From positions 1 through 30,629 of the IMG/VR virus record IMGVR_UViG_3300036828_000480: a DNA stretch of 30,629 nt; one strand, given 5' to 3'. The notes under the pieces were generated by a model that saw only the letters and a program-made list of their open reading frames with translations, ran no database searches and was not told where the DNA came from. The stretch comes from a virus. The translations under genes and the position numbers were made by a program. Of this stretch, positions 1 to 6,509 are shown in pieces (the first letter of the stretch is position 1; every line of letters starts with the position of its first letter).

Positions 1-372
1 GTCGCCAGCGACGCTCACCGTCCCCAATTGCGCCTGCGCAAAGGTCGCGTTGCTCGAGTTGAGGGTCGCGATCGAGCCAAAGGTCGCCGTCAAATTGGCG
101 ATGCACGCCTGTTGCGCCTCGAGGAAGTTGATGGCGGCGTTGGAAACTTGCGCCGAGCCGCCTTGGAACGACAGCGCCGATAGCGCGCCGCCGATCGCCA
201 TGGCGCCGCCGCCCGACAGCGCCGTGCCGACGAAGTCCGCCGCGTCGATCGACATGTAGGGCCCGCCGAGGCCGCCGCGCTGGATCACGAGGGCGTCCGA
301 GGCGATGGCGGTGGCGGTCGCGGTGTAGCCGGCGATTTGGCGGACGTTGAGGATCAGGTCGCTGCTTGGCAT
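1..372 (-). CDS. Phage tail fibre-type structural protein, N-terminal part (cut by window edge)
   Basis: 124 codons are visible from ATG at 372, and the frame stays open to the window edge, so the C-terminus is missing. The start overlaps the stop of the gene before it (TGATG), which points to translational coupling. The visible protein is rich in Ala, Ser, Gly and Thr. It opens with MPSSDLILNVRQIAGYTATA and contains a segment IQRGGLGGPYMSIDAADFVG. That style is typical of the N-terminal, virion-attached part of phage fibres. It lies directly after a fibre-tail adaptor-like gene, which fits a fibre or tail-tip role. I cannot see the receptor-binding end, so host specificity cannot be judged. 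Assignment to a structural protein is inference from composition and position. Confidence 0.6.
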   Translation of the reverse strand, partial: MPSSDLILNVRQIAGYTATATAIASDALVIQRGGLGGPYMSIDAADFVGTALSGGGAMAIGGALSALSFQGGSAQVSNAAINFLEAQQACIANLTATFGSIATLNSSNATFAQAQLGTVSVAGD

Positions 373-689
373 CAGCTTGTGTCCGCGCAAAGCACGAGGG
401 TCGTGCGTGGCCAGACGTTCCCCGCCGAATCGGTCGCCGTCCACTTGATCTGATAGTCGGTGCCGGAAACGCCGCCGGCCAAACTAGCGTAGATCGCGCG
501 GTCGCGCACGCTGACCGGGCCGATCGTCCAGTCGGCCGCAGCGTCGACCGGCGCGGCGGTGTTGGTTAGTACCTGAACTGTTCCCTGTTCGATCCCGACG
601 CCGACGGGGATAATGAACGAATAGTCAAGCCCGAATAGACAGCTTTCCCCCGGTGGATGCTCCGGCGTGTACCGTCTCGACAGGGGCAC
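372..689 (-). CDS. Phage fibre-tail adaptor-like protein
   Basis: 105 residues, starting with GTG at 689, three bases after the preceding stop. The pattern is a short leader, then an LDYSFIIPVG-type strand, a middle DWTIGPVSV segment and a C-terminal immunoglobulin-like beta portion (IKWTATDSAGNVWPRTTLVL). I recall this arrangement from the roughly 100-residue proteins that databases call phage fibre-tail adaptor. These sit between tail-tube genes and fibres and probably anchor fibres to the tail. The neighbouring leftward genes support a tail context. No catalytic residues are evident. The family call comes from remembered sequence style, not a search; an unassigned small structural protein is the alternative. 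Confidence 0.6.
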   Translation of the reverse strand: MPLSRRYTPEHPPGESCLFGLDYSFIIPVGVGIEQGTVQVLTNTAAPVDAAADWTIGPVSVRDRAIYASLAGGVSGTDYQIKWTATDSAGNVWPRTTLVLCADTS

Positions 690-692
690 GAG

Positions 693-998
693 TCACCAGC
701 CCAAGCGGCGGGTGTCTTCGGTGAAGCGAACCGTCAGCATCCGGCTGACCCACACCGCAGGCTCGCCGACGAGCGCGCCATCCGGATCCGCGAGGTAGGC
801 TGCGCCGGGATCACGGACAACGGTTGGTGGCGATAGCAGATGGGGGCCCGGGTCGAGCGGCAGCGCAAACAGGACGCGCTCACGGCCAAGAGGACCGGGC
901 CGGCCGACAACTGTTCCGGTTGACGGGTCAAAGACGCCGAAGGCCGCCGGGTCGAGGACGACACTCGGTCGAGCGCTGGGGTGTCGTAAATGTTCCAC
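693..998 (-). CDS. Small hypothetical phage protein, first gene of the leftward tail block
   Basis: 101 residues with a GTG start at 998. The protein is rich in Pro, Gly, Val and Arg, with predicted beta-type stretches such as RVLFALPLDPGPHLL and AVWVSRMLTVRF. No motif is recognised. It is preferred over overlapping ORFs in other frames because it has ordinary protein composition and is followed after three bases by the adaptor gene on the same strand. The ORFs in other frames here are rich in Cys, Ser and Arg and look like shadows. It would be the first gene of a leftward transcript starting in the gap to 1104. A role in tail or fibre assembly is inferred from position only. Confidence 0.5.
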   Translation of the reverse strand: MEHLRHPSARPSVVLDPAAFGVFDPSTGTVVGRPGPLGRERVLFALPLDPGPHLLSPPTVVRDPGAAYLADPDGALVGEPAVWVSRMLTVRFTEDTRRLGW

Positions 999-1040
999 AC
1001 AGGGCGCCTTGCACGGGGGCAGGGCCAGCTTACAGTGAAA

Positions 1041-1064
1041 GGGCCGCGTCGGTAAACGCGGCCC
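1041..1064. other. Perfect GC-rich hairpin in the divergent gap 999-1104
   Basis: Two 9-base arms (GGGCCGCGT and ACGCGGCCC) flank a six-base loop. Read leftward, the stem is followed by TTT and then mixed sequence; read rightward there is no T run. It lies between divergent genes, so it could be a weak leftward terminator, a leader hairpin of the leftward tail transcript, or a protein-binding site. I see no convincing sigma-70 promoter in the rest of the gap. Confidence 0.5.
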
Positions 1065-1104
1065 AAATCATTCGAGTGCCGATCATCCAGCAAATGAACA
1101 GGCA

Positions 1105-1494
1105 ATGCCAGATGTAGACCAAAATCCCCAAGACAGCAACCGTTTAGCGGAGTTCGAAGCGTCACTCGACGCGCTCGTGCGCGGCGCCCCTGCGTCCGTC
1201 TCCGAAAAGTACATCCCTTATCCCGGCGACCATCCCTGCGAAATTAAGGCCTGCGCCAACAACGCCCCGTTTGGCTTGGCCGCGCTGCCGCGTCGCGTCT
1301 GGTTTTGCAAACAACATTTGGAGGAAATCCAATGCCTAATGACAAGCTCACGGCCGCCCTGGACCTTGACCGATTCCACGAGCTTGCCCGGCAGGCGGAC
1401 CTTGGCGTCAACCTATGGTCCTCACTCCTCCTCGCCGCCCAGCGCGGCGACGACGCCATCGCCCGAACCAACGCAAGGCAAATTTCAGTTCTGA
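1105..1494 (+). CDS. Small zinc-finger-like protein with run-on tail
   Basis: 129 codons from ATG at 1105. The first 76 or so residues look genuine: an acidic helical start, then Cys45, Cys50, Cys68 and His71 in a CEIKAC...WFCKQH arrangement that would bind one zinc. The last 50 residues are Ser/Pro/Thr-rich and overlap the next gene by about 160 bases, so they look like out-of-frame read-through rather than a conserved domain. An indel, or tolerated run-on, near 1330 would explain this, because another frame stops at TAATGA right at the next gene's start. It is first in the rightward operon that ends with the helicase. Function unknown; a small DNA-binding or regulatory protein is possible. 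Confidence 0.5.
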   Translation: MPDVDQNPQDSNRLAEFEASLDALVRGAPASVSEKYIPYPGDHPCEIKACANNAPFGLAALPRRVWFCKQHLEEIQCLMTSSRPPWTLTDSTSLPGRRTLASTYGPHSSSPPSAATTPSPEPTQGKFQF

Positions 1495-1559
1495 CCAAGG
1501 CGACGATCGCGCTCGTCAACCGTCTCGGCAAAGCGGAGCCCGACGATGCCCGACAATAG
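1332..1559 (+). CDS. Small helical hypothetical protein upstream of helicase
   Basis: 75 residues. The ATG at 1332 is chosen over an in-frame upstream start because a strong GGAGG lies seven bases before it. The protein is mostly alpha-helical (LDRFHELARQADLGVNLWSS, then a QISVLTKATIALVNRL helix) with no cysteines and no known motif. The next gene starts inside its 3' end, which is typical of the early operon. It sits two genes before the replicative helicase, so a replication accessory role is possible but unproven. Confidence 0.65.
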   Translation: MPNDKLTAALDLDRFHELARQADLGVNLWSSLLLAAQRGDDAIARTNARQISVLTKATIALVNRLGKAEPDDARQ

Positions 1560-1779
1560 CCTCAAGGTATGGGCCGCCAGCGCGCGAGCCAACAATAATC
1601 CGACCGGCGACGCGATCCGCGACATGCGGTCGGATGATACGCTGCCCGACTGCCGCACGTTCGAAGAACTGCGAGCGCACGCGTTCAAGGCGTCGCGAGG
1701 GCAAAGCTACCATTCTGATGTCCATCGCGCCCTCGCCGCGGCTTGGCGACGCTACCTCCAATGGCGGGCGCGGCAATGA
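1546..1779 (+). CDS. Small hypothetical protein coupled to helicase
   Basis: 77 residues. ATG at 1546 has GGAG seven bases upstream, and its stop overlaps the helicase start (ATGA). The N-terminal half is polar and Asn/Asp-rich. The C-terminal half is a basic helix (VHRALAAAWRRYLQWRARQ) following TFEELRAHAFKAS. A small helix-bundle nucleic-acid-binding fold is possible, but I cannot name a family. Translational coupling to the helicase suggests it is made in similar amounts and may act with it. Confidence 0.6.
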   Translation: MPDNSLKVWAASARANNNPTGDAIRDMRSDDTLPDCRTFEELRAHAFKASRGQSYHSDVHRALAAAWRRYLQWRARQ

Positions 1780-3089
1780 CCAGCGGGCCGCGCGTCGTCC
1801 CGCTGCGGCCAGCGCCCAGCGCGCCGCTGACCGAGCAAATGGTGATGCGCCAGTTCGTCGCCGCCCACAAAGACGACCTCCGCTATAACCACGACTCGGG
1901 GACGTGGCTGATCTGGCACAACAATCGTTGGCGCGAGGACCGCAAGCAGAAGGTGTTGGGGATGATCCTCGCCCTCTGCCGGGGACTGTCGCCCAACGCC
2001 ACGGTGCAGAAAATCCGCTTCGCCAAGGCGGTCGAGGACGGGTCGCGGTCACAGGAGGAAGTCGCCACCGTCAACGAGAATTGGGACAACGATCCGTGGA
2101 TGATCGGCACACAGGGCGGAACGGTCGATCTTGTCGCCGGAACGCTGCGGCCCGGCCTGCCTGACGACATGATTTCCAAAGTCACCGCCTGCGCGCCCGC
2201 CGAACGCGCCGACTGTCCGCGCTGGCTGTCGTTCCTCGACGATGCGCTTCAGGGCAAGGCCGAAAACATTCAGTTCTTCCAGCGCGCCTGCGGCTACAGC
2301 CTGACCGGCCTGACATCCGAGGAAGCGCTGTTCTACCTCGCCGGGAAGTCCGGCGCCGGCAAGGGCACGGCGACCACCACAATCAAGGCGATTCTACGCG
2401 ACTACGCCGCCACCGTGCCGATGACGATGTTCACCGATACCGGCTGGCGGGCGCTCGAATACTACCGCGCCAAGCTGCCCGGCAAACGTCTCGTGTTGGC
2501 TAGCGAACCGGACAAAGGAGCGACGTGGAGCGACGCCTTCGTCAACGAAATCACCGGCTCCGATCACCTGTCCGGCCGCCAGCCGCGGGGCCGGGTGTTC
2601 GACTTCGTGCCGTCGCACAAGCTGTGGATCAACGGCGAGCAAGTGCCCGAGCTCAAAAGTGTCGCCAGCGGACTCCGGCGCCGCCTGCGCATCATCCCGT
2701 TCAACCATCCGCCCGCTTCGCCCGACCCGAACCTCAAGCAGGCGCTGCGCCAGGAGTACCCCGCCATCCTGCGCTGGATGATCGACGGCGGCCTCGATTG
2801 GCAGGAACACGGGCTTAATCCACCGCCTGATGTTGTAGCCGCCAGCGAGGCCTATTTCGCCGCTCAGGATACAATCGCACGTTGGATTGAGGAGCGTTGC
2901 GACTTAAACGGGAGTTTCAGCGAGCGGCCCGGCGTGCTGCTCGTCTCGTATAACGATTGGGCCCGCAAGTATGGCGAAAAGCCCATGAACACCAATGCCT
3001 TCCACGAAGCCACCAAACACCGCTGGGAAACGACGCGGCTGCACGGCGAACGTTGGATGCGCGGCCTCGCCCTCAAAACTGCCTACTAG
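1776..3089 (+). CDS. Superfamily 3 replicative helicase, D5/P4-type primase C-terminal family
   Basis: 437 residues from ATG at 1776, chosen because it forms an ATGA overlap with the previous stop; in-frame ATGs at 1743 and 1761 are less likely. The N-terminal 150 residues resemble the D5 N-terminal region (NHDSGTWLIW, WMIGTQGGTVDLVAGTLRPG). The ATPase core carries a Walker A motif AGKSGAGKGT near residues 189-198, a Walker B-like strand with LVLASEPDKG, and a later KLWINGEQVP strand (sensor-like). In this family the hexamer unwinds DNA at the phage origin. No toprim or AEP primase domain is visible, so priming would be done by another protein or by the host. The gap directly downstream is a candidate origin or terminator. 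Confidence 0.9.
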   Translation: MTSGPRVVPLRPAPSAPLTEQMVMRQFVAAHKDDLRYNHDSGTWLIWHNNRWREDRKQKVLGMILALCRGLSPNATVQKIRFAKAVEDGSRSQEEVATVNENWDNDPWMIGTQGGTVDLVAGTLRPGLPDDMISKVTACAPAERADCPRWLSFLDDALQGKAENIQFFQRACGYSLTGLTSEEALFYLAGKSGAGKGTATTTIKAILRDYAATVPMTMFTDTGWRALEYYRAKLPGKRLVLASEPDKGATWSDAFVNEITGSDHLSGRQPRGRVFDFVPSHKLWINGEQVPELKSVASGLRRRLRIIPFNHPPASPDPNLKQALRQEYPAILRWMIDGGLDWQEHGLNPPPDVVAASEAYFAAQDTIARWIEERCDLNGSFSERPGVLLVSYNDWARKYGEKPMNTNAFHEATKHRWETTRLHGERWMRGLALKTAY

Positions 3090-3178
3090 GGTACCGTCGG
3101 GTACCGGCATTTTACTATCATCTCCCTGCGTACATACGCGCGCGCGCGCAGGGGGCTTATATGAAATAGACGGTACCC
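3089..3178. repeat. GGTACC repeats and hairpin downstream of the helicase
   Basis: GGGTACCGTC at 3089-3098 is followed at once by a near-copy GGGTACCGGC at 3099-3108. The exact inverse GACGGTACCC lies at 3169-3178, so the two ends can pair over 10 bases. Between them CCCTGCG (3124-3130) pairs with CGCAGGG (3147-3153), enclosing GCGTACATACGC and an alternating CG tract. It could be a bidirectional terminator between converging genes or iteron-like helicase binding sites. No T run follows, so a classical intrinsic terminator is not clear. Confidence 0.5.
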
Positions 3179-3508
3179 GCCGACCCCCAGCCCCCCGAGA
3201 CGGCCGGAATTGTACAGAAGCGGAAGTGGTTTATGGTTCCGGCTTGGGTAAAAACATCGGACCTGCTGCGCAAGCGCGCGCCACAGCCGACCGGGAGACG
3301 TTCGGGAGGACCCAAGGGACTTCGGAAATTCCGAAGCTCGTATAGGTGTGCTGAGCATCCGAAGGAGTAGAGTAGAGCGCAAGCATCGTGCAAGTAAAGC
3401 ATCGCGATATACTGCGCCAATACTGAGAGGTTGCTTTAAGGGGCATTCGAGGAAGATAGGCGCGACCTTACCACCGTGAGTTGAGGTAGCGGGAAGGCGG
3501 TTCTCGAC
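3179..3508. other. Gene-free stretch with palindrome and direct repeats, possible origin or small RNA
   Basis: I see no convincing gene on either strand. CTTCGGAA and TTCCGAAG form a 17-base palindrome around one central A at 3320-3336. GAGTAGAGTAGAG lies at 3365-3377. AAGCATCG occurs at 3381-3388 and again at 3397-3404, and a good -10-like TATACT is at 3408-3413 without a matching -35. The genes on both sides converge here, so no promoter is needed for either. This makes the operator-like palindrome and -10 hexamer unexplained. An origin, a small RNA or a relic are all possible. Confidence 0.4.
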
Positions 3509-4012
3509 TTAGCGTCTACCTATGAACAGGGCGCTATGGGCCTTGCGGTCGAACAGGAGCCAAGCGGCGTTGTCCTTCCCGACCCAGCTCGAGCCCGGAA
3601 TCCATTTCACCCGGCCCACGGCGACGATGCGACGCAGGCGCCGGGTCAGCGGTCCCGACGACTGGTTGAACAACCAGTCGGCCGACATCAGAAGCCATGT
3701 CGGCGCTTGGTCCGACAGATTGACGATCAGCGGGTGCAGATCGTTAGGGCGGCCCCAATAGGGCGGGTTGGTGATGAACAGGGCGCCGTCGGGCGCCGGA
3801 TAGCGCATGGTGCGCGCGTCATCGGGCAGATCGTGGCCCGCGATCATGACGTGGCCGGCTTGGATCAGGTGTTCGGCGAGACAGGCTTCGCCTACGCATG
3901 GCTCGATGAAGCGGGTTTTTGGTGCGAGCCAAGGGAGGAGCGGCGTCGCCGCGGCGAGCGGCGTGTCGTATTTGTCTCTGCGGATTCGCGCGAACGATGA
4001 GCGTTTGCCCAC
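3509..4012 (-). CDS. Orphan SAM-dependent DNA methyltransferase (N6-adenine type)
   Basis: 167 residues with a GTG start at 4012. The N-terminus KYDTPLAAATPLLPWL leads into a motif I-like FIEPCVGEACLAEHLIQAG for SAM binding. This is followed by LFITNPPYWGRP, whose NPPY is the catalytic motif IV of amino-methyltransferases. The protein is short but complete for the compact phage-encoded class. No restriction endonuclease lies beside it, so it probably methylates phage DNA to evade host restriction or affects regulation. Target specificity cannot be read from the sequence. It is the last gene of a leftward group that begins with the HTH regulator. Confidence 0.8.
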   Translation of the reverse strand: MGKRSSFARIRRDKYDTPLAAATPLLPWLAPKTRFIEPCVGEACLAEHLIQAGHVMIAGHDLPDDARTMRYPAPDGALFITNPPYWGRPNDLHPLIVNLSDQAPTWLLMSADWLFNQSSGPLTRRLRRIVAVGRVKWIPGSSWVGKDNAAWLLFDRKAHSALFIGRR

Positions 4013-4024
4013 CTAGTTGTCACC

Positions 4025-4288
4025 TTACTTGGTGCAGTCCGGGCATGGACGCAGATCGCCTAACAGCTCGTTCCAATATTTTCCCGTGCCTTGGCAAGTT
4101 GGGCATGTGGAATCCCACTCCAAATCATGGCGCGAGGTTCCCTTGGCGTGCGTCTCGTCGCCATAGCGCACGAACACGGTGTGCTTCGTGAACTGTGTGA
4201 TCACGCCGTATTCGAGCTGGCCGCCGGGGTGGCGGTTGCCGGTGTAGACGACCCTGCGGCCGATGTCGGCTTCCGTCGGTTCGATCAT
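4025..4288 (-). CDS. Small hypothetical protein with C-terminal zinc ribbon
   Basis: 87 residues. ATG at 4288 is chosen because it overlaps the stop of the previous gene (ATGA); an in-frame start at 4315 is less likely. The first half is a small beta barrel-like region (DIGRRVVYTG, GVITQFTKHTVFVRYG) of a kind I recall in small phage proteins. The end has CPTCQGTG and CPDC, a DnaJ-like zinc ribbon. There is no enzymatic motif. It sits between the methyltransferase and another small zinc-binding protein, so it may be an accessory early protein. Confidence 0.7.
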   Translation of the reverse strand: MIEPTEADIGRRVVYTGNRHPGGQLEYGVITQFTKHTVFVRYGDETHAKGTSRHDLEWDSTCPTCQGTGKYWNELLGDLRPCPDCTK

Positions 4289-4485
4289 TGGAATCCCCAC
4301 CACCGCTTCATGCACTTCTCACAGAATCGGATTGTCCAGCCTTCGTCGTTGAACATGATCAGCGGCACGTCGTCCTCGTTCAACGAAGCGGAGCAATAGG
4401 AGCATAGGACCGAGGGCGGGCTGTCGGGCCGTCCCCATGTCAGCTTCGTCCAGTCGAAATCAGGCGCGGGCTTTAGCACTGCCAT
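4285..4485 (-). CDS. Small zinc-ribbon protein
   Basis: 66 residues from ATG at 4485. CSYC and CEKC lie 25 residues apart and make a four-cysteine zinc ribbon, with tryptophans at the end (KRWWGFQ). The start overlaps the 3' end of the coiled-coil gene and the stop overlaps the next start. Such proteins often bind nucleic acid or another protein; the partner here is unknown. Confidence 0.65.
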   Translation of the reverse strand: MAVLKPAPDFDWTKLTWGRPDSPPSVLCSYCSASLNEDDVPLIMFNDEGWTIRFCEKCMKRWWGFQ

Positions 4486-4669
4486 TTCGCGCCGACAGGT
4501 CAGCCGCCAGTTCGCTTGCGACGCGCTCGAACACTTCGGCTTCGCTTTTGTGTAACAACCACTCGTTTTTGTCTATTTCCTCGTCCAGTTCGTCCATCGA
4601 CTCCCGGTGCTGCTTGGCTGCGGCCTGCCAGTTTCGCAGCCGCCTTACGAGCCGTTCCTCCAATGTCAT
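4460..4669 (-). CDS. Short coiled-coil protein
   Basis: 69 residues from ATG at 4669 with GGAGG nine bases upstream. The sequence is charged and helical throughout (LRNWQAAAKQHRESMDELDE, then KSEAEVFERVASELAADL), which predicts a coiled coil. Its whole first part overlaps the 3' end of the regulator gene in another frame. The better protein composition and the good ribosome site favour this frame over the regulator's Arg-rich tail in the shared region. Function unknown. Confidence 0.6.
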   Translation of the reverse strand: MTLEERLVRRLRNWQAAAKQHRESMDELDEEIDKNEWLLHKSEAEVFERVASELAADLSARNGSAKARA

Positions 4670-4967
4670 TATTCCCGTCCTCCAATTCCATAATGTGTTC
4701 CGCCGGGACGCCGGTCAGTTTGGAAATCTTGTCGGCGATTGCCGCGATCGGGCGGAATTTTTCGTCCTGCCAGATGTAGAGTGTCTGGCGCGACACGCCG
4801 ATCGCTTCGGCGCGTTCTGCGACACTGTCGCCGGGAACCTTGGCGAGGATGGCGCGCATTGGGTAGCGCAGCTTGTGGATGGTCGCGCGCAGCTCATGTT
4901 GGAGCGCCGGAATGGCGAGTGATCCGGTAATCTTATCGAGGGTATCAAGAGGATTGGCGTATCGCAT
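4500..4967 (-). CDS. Helix-turn-helix transcriptional regulator (repressor candidate)
   Basis: 155 codons from ATG at 4967. A helix-turn-helix spans about residues 46-68 (SVAERAEAIGVSRQTLYIWQ), followed by ISKLTGVPAEHIMELE as in Xre/YdaS-like regulators. The N-terminal 45 residues are helical and could dimerise. It is transcribed away from the ERF operon, with an operator-like dyad between them. This is the classical layout for an early-gene repressor. The last 50 or so codons overlap the next gene by 170 bases and encode an Arg-rich stretch that looks like run-on; another frame would end in TAATG near residue 102. No integrase is seen in the window, so lysogeny is not shown. Confidence 0.75.
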   Translation of the reverse strand: MRYANPLDTLDKITGSLAIPALQHELRATIHKLRYPMRAILAKVPGDSVAERAEAIGVSRQTLYIWQDEKFRPIAAIADKISKLTGVPAEHIMELEDGNNDIGGTARKAAAKLAGRSQAAPGVDGRTGRGNRQKRVVVTQKRSRSVRARRKRTGG

Positions 4968-4980
4968 CGGGTTGTCTCAC

Positions 4981-5025
4981 TGTCGTATGAGCTGCTTGAC
5001 AAGTCAAGTGGTTGACTTTACGACA
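4981..5025. promoter_or_regulatory. Operator-like nested dyad between regulator and ERF operon
   Basis: The outer arms TGTCGTA (4981-4987) and TACGACA (5019-5025) are exact inverses. Inside lies CTTGACAAGTCAAG (4995-5008), six-base arms around AA, and another inverse pair GTCAA/TTGAC at 5003-5016. TTGACA at 4996-5001 could be a -35 for the rightward genes, with a weak TACGAC seventeen bases further on. The layout suggests the HTH regulator binds here and controls both directions. Confidence 0.6.
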
Positions 5026-5045
5026 TCAGCAGGCGCGGAGGAAGC

Positions 5046-5801
5046 ATGAACGATCAAGGCACTGAGGGCCAGATCATCGAGCGGATCGACCGTCCTGCGC
5101 CTGCCGAGGGCTTCGCGCAATTCCTGATGGAGGCGATGCGCGATCCGAACATCCCGGCTGACAAGCTGGAAGTGATGATGAAGATGCGGCGCGAAGTCCT
5201 CGCCGATCAGGCGCGCGAGGCGTTCCAATTCAACTATGCGGCGTTCAGCGCGGAGATGCCGCAAGTTGAACGCGATGGGACCGTCGCGTTGGTCAAGGAT
5301 GGCGTCGAGAAGGGGCGCTATCCGTTCACCACGATCGAGGCGATGGATATCGTCATTCGTCCACTTCTGGCCAAGCATGGCTTCGCCATCAGCTTCACGT
5401 CGCGCGACGACAAGGACAGCGTGACGATCACGGGCACGCTCGCCGGCTGGGGGTGGGAGCGCTCGTCAACCTACACCCTGCCGCCCGACGCGGGGCCGGG
5501 CCGGAACGCGCTTCAGGCGCGCGGTTCGTCGCGCAGGTACGCGAAAAGATACATCACCGATGATTTGTGCAATGTCGTGCGCAAGGGCAAGGACGATGAC
5601 GGTCGCGTTTCCATGGAGACGCTGATCGACGCGGCGCAGACCGCAGAGCTGATCGAGCTGATCAAGGCGACGAAGACCAACGAGGCGGCTTTCCTCAAGT
5701 TGATGGTCAACGGTGCGGAGCGCTTGGAGGACGTGCGTCAACGTGACTTCAGCCGTCTCATTCTGGCGCTCAAGGACAAGCAACGGAGGACGAAGAAATG
5801 A
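5046..5801 (+). CDS. ERF-family single-strand annealing protein
   Basis: 251 residues from ATG at 5046 with GGAGG four bases upstream. The ERF-family core is visible: AAFSAEMPQVERDG, then KGRYPFTTIEAMDIVIRPLL, then GFAISFTS, and a Gly-rich turn with GSSRRYAKRY. These proteins form rings that anneal complementary single strands during phage recombination and replication. The exonuclease needed to make the single strands is encoded four genes downstream, so the two make a Red-like pair. It is the first gene of the rightward early operon and directly faces the operator dyad. Confidence 0.9.
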   Translation: MNDQGTEGQIIERIDRPAPAEGFAQFLMEAMRDPNIPADKLEVMMKMRREVLADQAREAFQFNYAAFSAEMPQVERDGTVALVKDGVEKGRYPFTTIEAMDIVIRPLLAKHGFAISFTSRDDKDSVTITGTLAGWGWERSSTYTLPPDAGPGRNALQARGSSRRYAKRYITDDLCNVVRKGKDDDGRVSMETLIDAAQTAELIELIKATKTNEAAFLKLMVNGAERLEDVRQRDFSRLILALKDKQRRTKK

Positions 5802-6052
5802 GGCGGCGAGCGGTGTTTGGCATGGTGTTGCTCGTCGTCTTGGTCGGCGGGTCTGCGAGGGAGGCGCAGGCCTGCCGACGTTTTTCCATCTGGCAATATC
5901 CGTACCCGCAGCGGTGTAGTGTTACTCGGCCGCAGGTGAGTGACCATAGTTGGTACGTCGAACTCGTCCCCCTGCCGCCAGCGAAGCCGTTCGATTGGGA
6001 GGGCGAGCCGCTATGGGCGGCGGTCGCCAATCGGATCGAACCGAGGTTCTGA
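5798..6052 (+). CDS. Small exported protein with signal peptide
   Basis: 84 residues; its ATG overlaps the ERF stop (ATGA). Residues 1-25 form a signal peptide: a basic start (MRRR), a hydrophobic VFGMVLLVVLVGG core and an AQA cleavage site before a cysteine. A lipoprotein is possible but the lipobox is poor. The mature part has two cysteines, near residues 26 and 40, and several Trp, Tyr and Pro. An exported protein in an early operon may act on the host envelope, for example against superinfection. No family is recognised. Confidence 0.65.
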   Translation: MRRRAVFGMVLLVVLVGGSAREAQACRRFSIWQYPYPQRCSVTRPQVSDHSWYVELVPLPPAKPFDWEGEPLWAAVANRIEPRF

Positions 6053-6054
6053 CA

Positions 6055-6294
6055 ATGACGAAGTTGACGGTTGTATTTGACGACGACAATCCGATCTTCG
6101 CCGCCGACTTCCCGCACGCCTACCGAACCGGGTGGGCTTGGGACCGTGAGGCCGAGTGTTACGTGCTCACGCTGCACGGCAAGGACGGCAAGGTGTTCGC
6201 TGCCGCCTCCTACACGTGGGAGCATTGGCAGGAAGTGTTTCAGCAGTTGAGCGAGGCGCGAGCGTCGATCTTGTTGCAGAAAGGGAAAACATGA
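6055..6294 (+). CDS. Small acidic hypothetical protein
   Basis: 79 residues from ATG at 6055, two bases after the previous stop; the upstream in-frame part of the longer ORF overlaps the exported protein and is rejected. The protein is acidic and aromatic (VVFDDDNPIFAADF, GWAWDREAECYVLTL), probably an alpha/beta fold. No known motif. Its stop overlaps the next start (ATGA). Function unknown. Confidence 0.6.
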   Translation: MTKLTVVFDDDNPIFAADFPHAYRTGWAWDREAECYVLTLHGKDGKVFAAASYTWEHWQEVFQQLSEARASILLQKGKT

Positions 6295-6509
6295 AAGCTG
6301 AATGGACAGACAACACCGACAAGCAGCGTTGCCTTTGTTGCCAACAGTTTGTCGCGCGCGGCAGGCCGGTCATCTCGCCGGACAAGGCGGCGGCTGAGTT
6401 CGCCTTGCTTGAGGCCTTGGGCTTCACCCGCGAGATGTTGCTGACCAAGCACCGGCATCAAATCGACTTCCAGCTTCCCGGCTTGGCCGAGTGGCTGCAA
6501 GGGCAATGA
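6291..6509 (+). CDS. Small hypothetical protein with CxxC motif
   Basis: 72 residues; the ATG at 6291 overlaps the previous stop. It has CLCC near residue 14, then a helical part (PDKAAAEFALLEALGFTREM) with KHRHQ. The cysteines alone could bind metal, but a complete zinc site is not evident. The next gene, an HNH endonuclease, begins in its stop codon. Function unknown. Confidence 0.55.
   Translation: MKAEWTDNTDKQRCLCCQQFVARGRPVISPDKAAAEFALLEALGFTREMLLTKHRHQIDFQLPGLAEWLQGQ

Noticed and set aside
900-940. TTGACGGGTCAA-like dyad as a fourth copy of the late palindrome
   Set aside because: Lies inside a gene, has the wrong spacer length and lacks the conserved centre.
734-1165. Leftward 143-codon ORF
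   Set aside because: Rich in Cys, Ser and Arg without structure; conflicts with the gene at 693-998 and the divergent gap.
3137-3150. Alternating CG tract as a Z-DNA element
   Set aside because: Only about seven CG units and part of a hairpin; too little to claim more than a hairpin.
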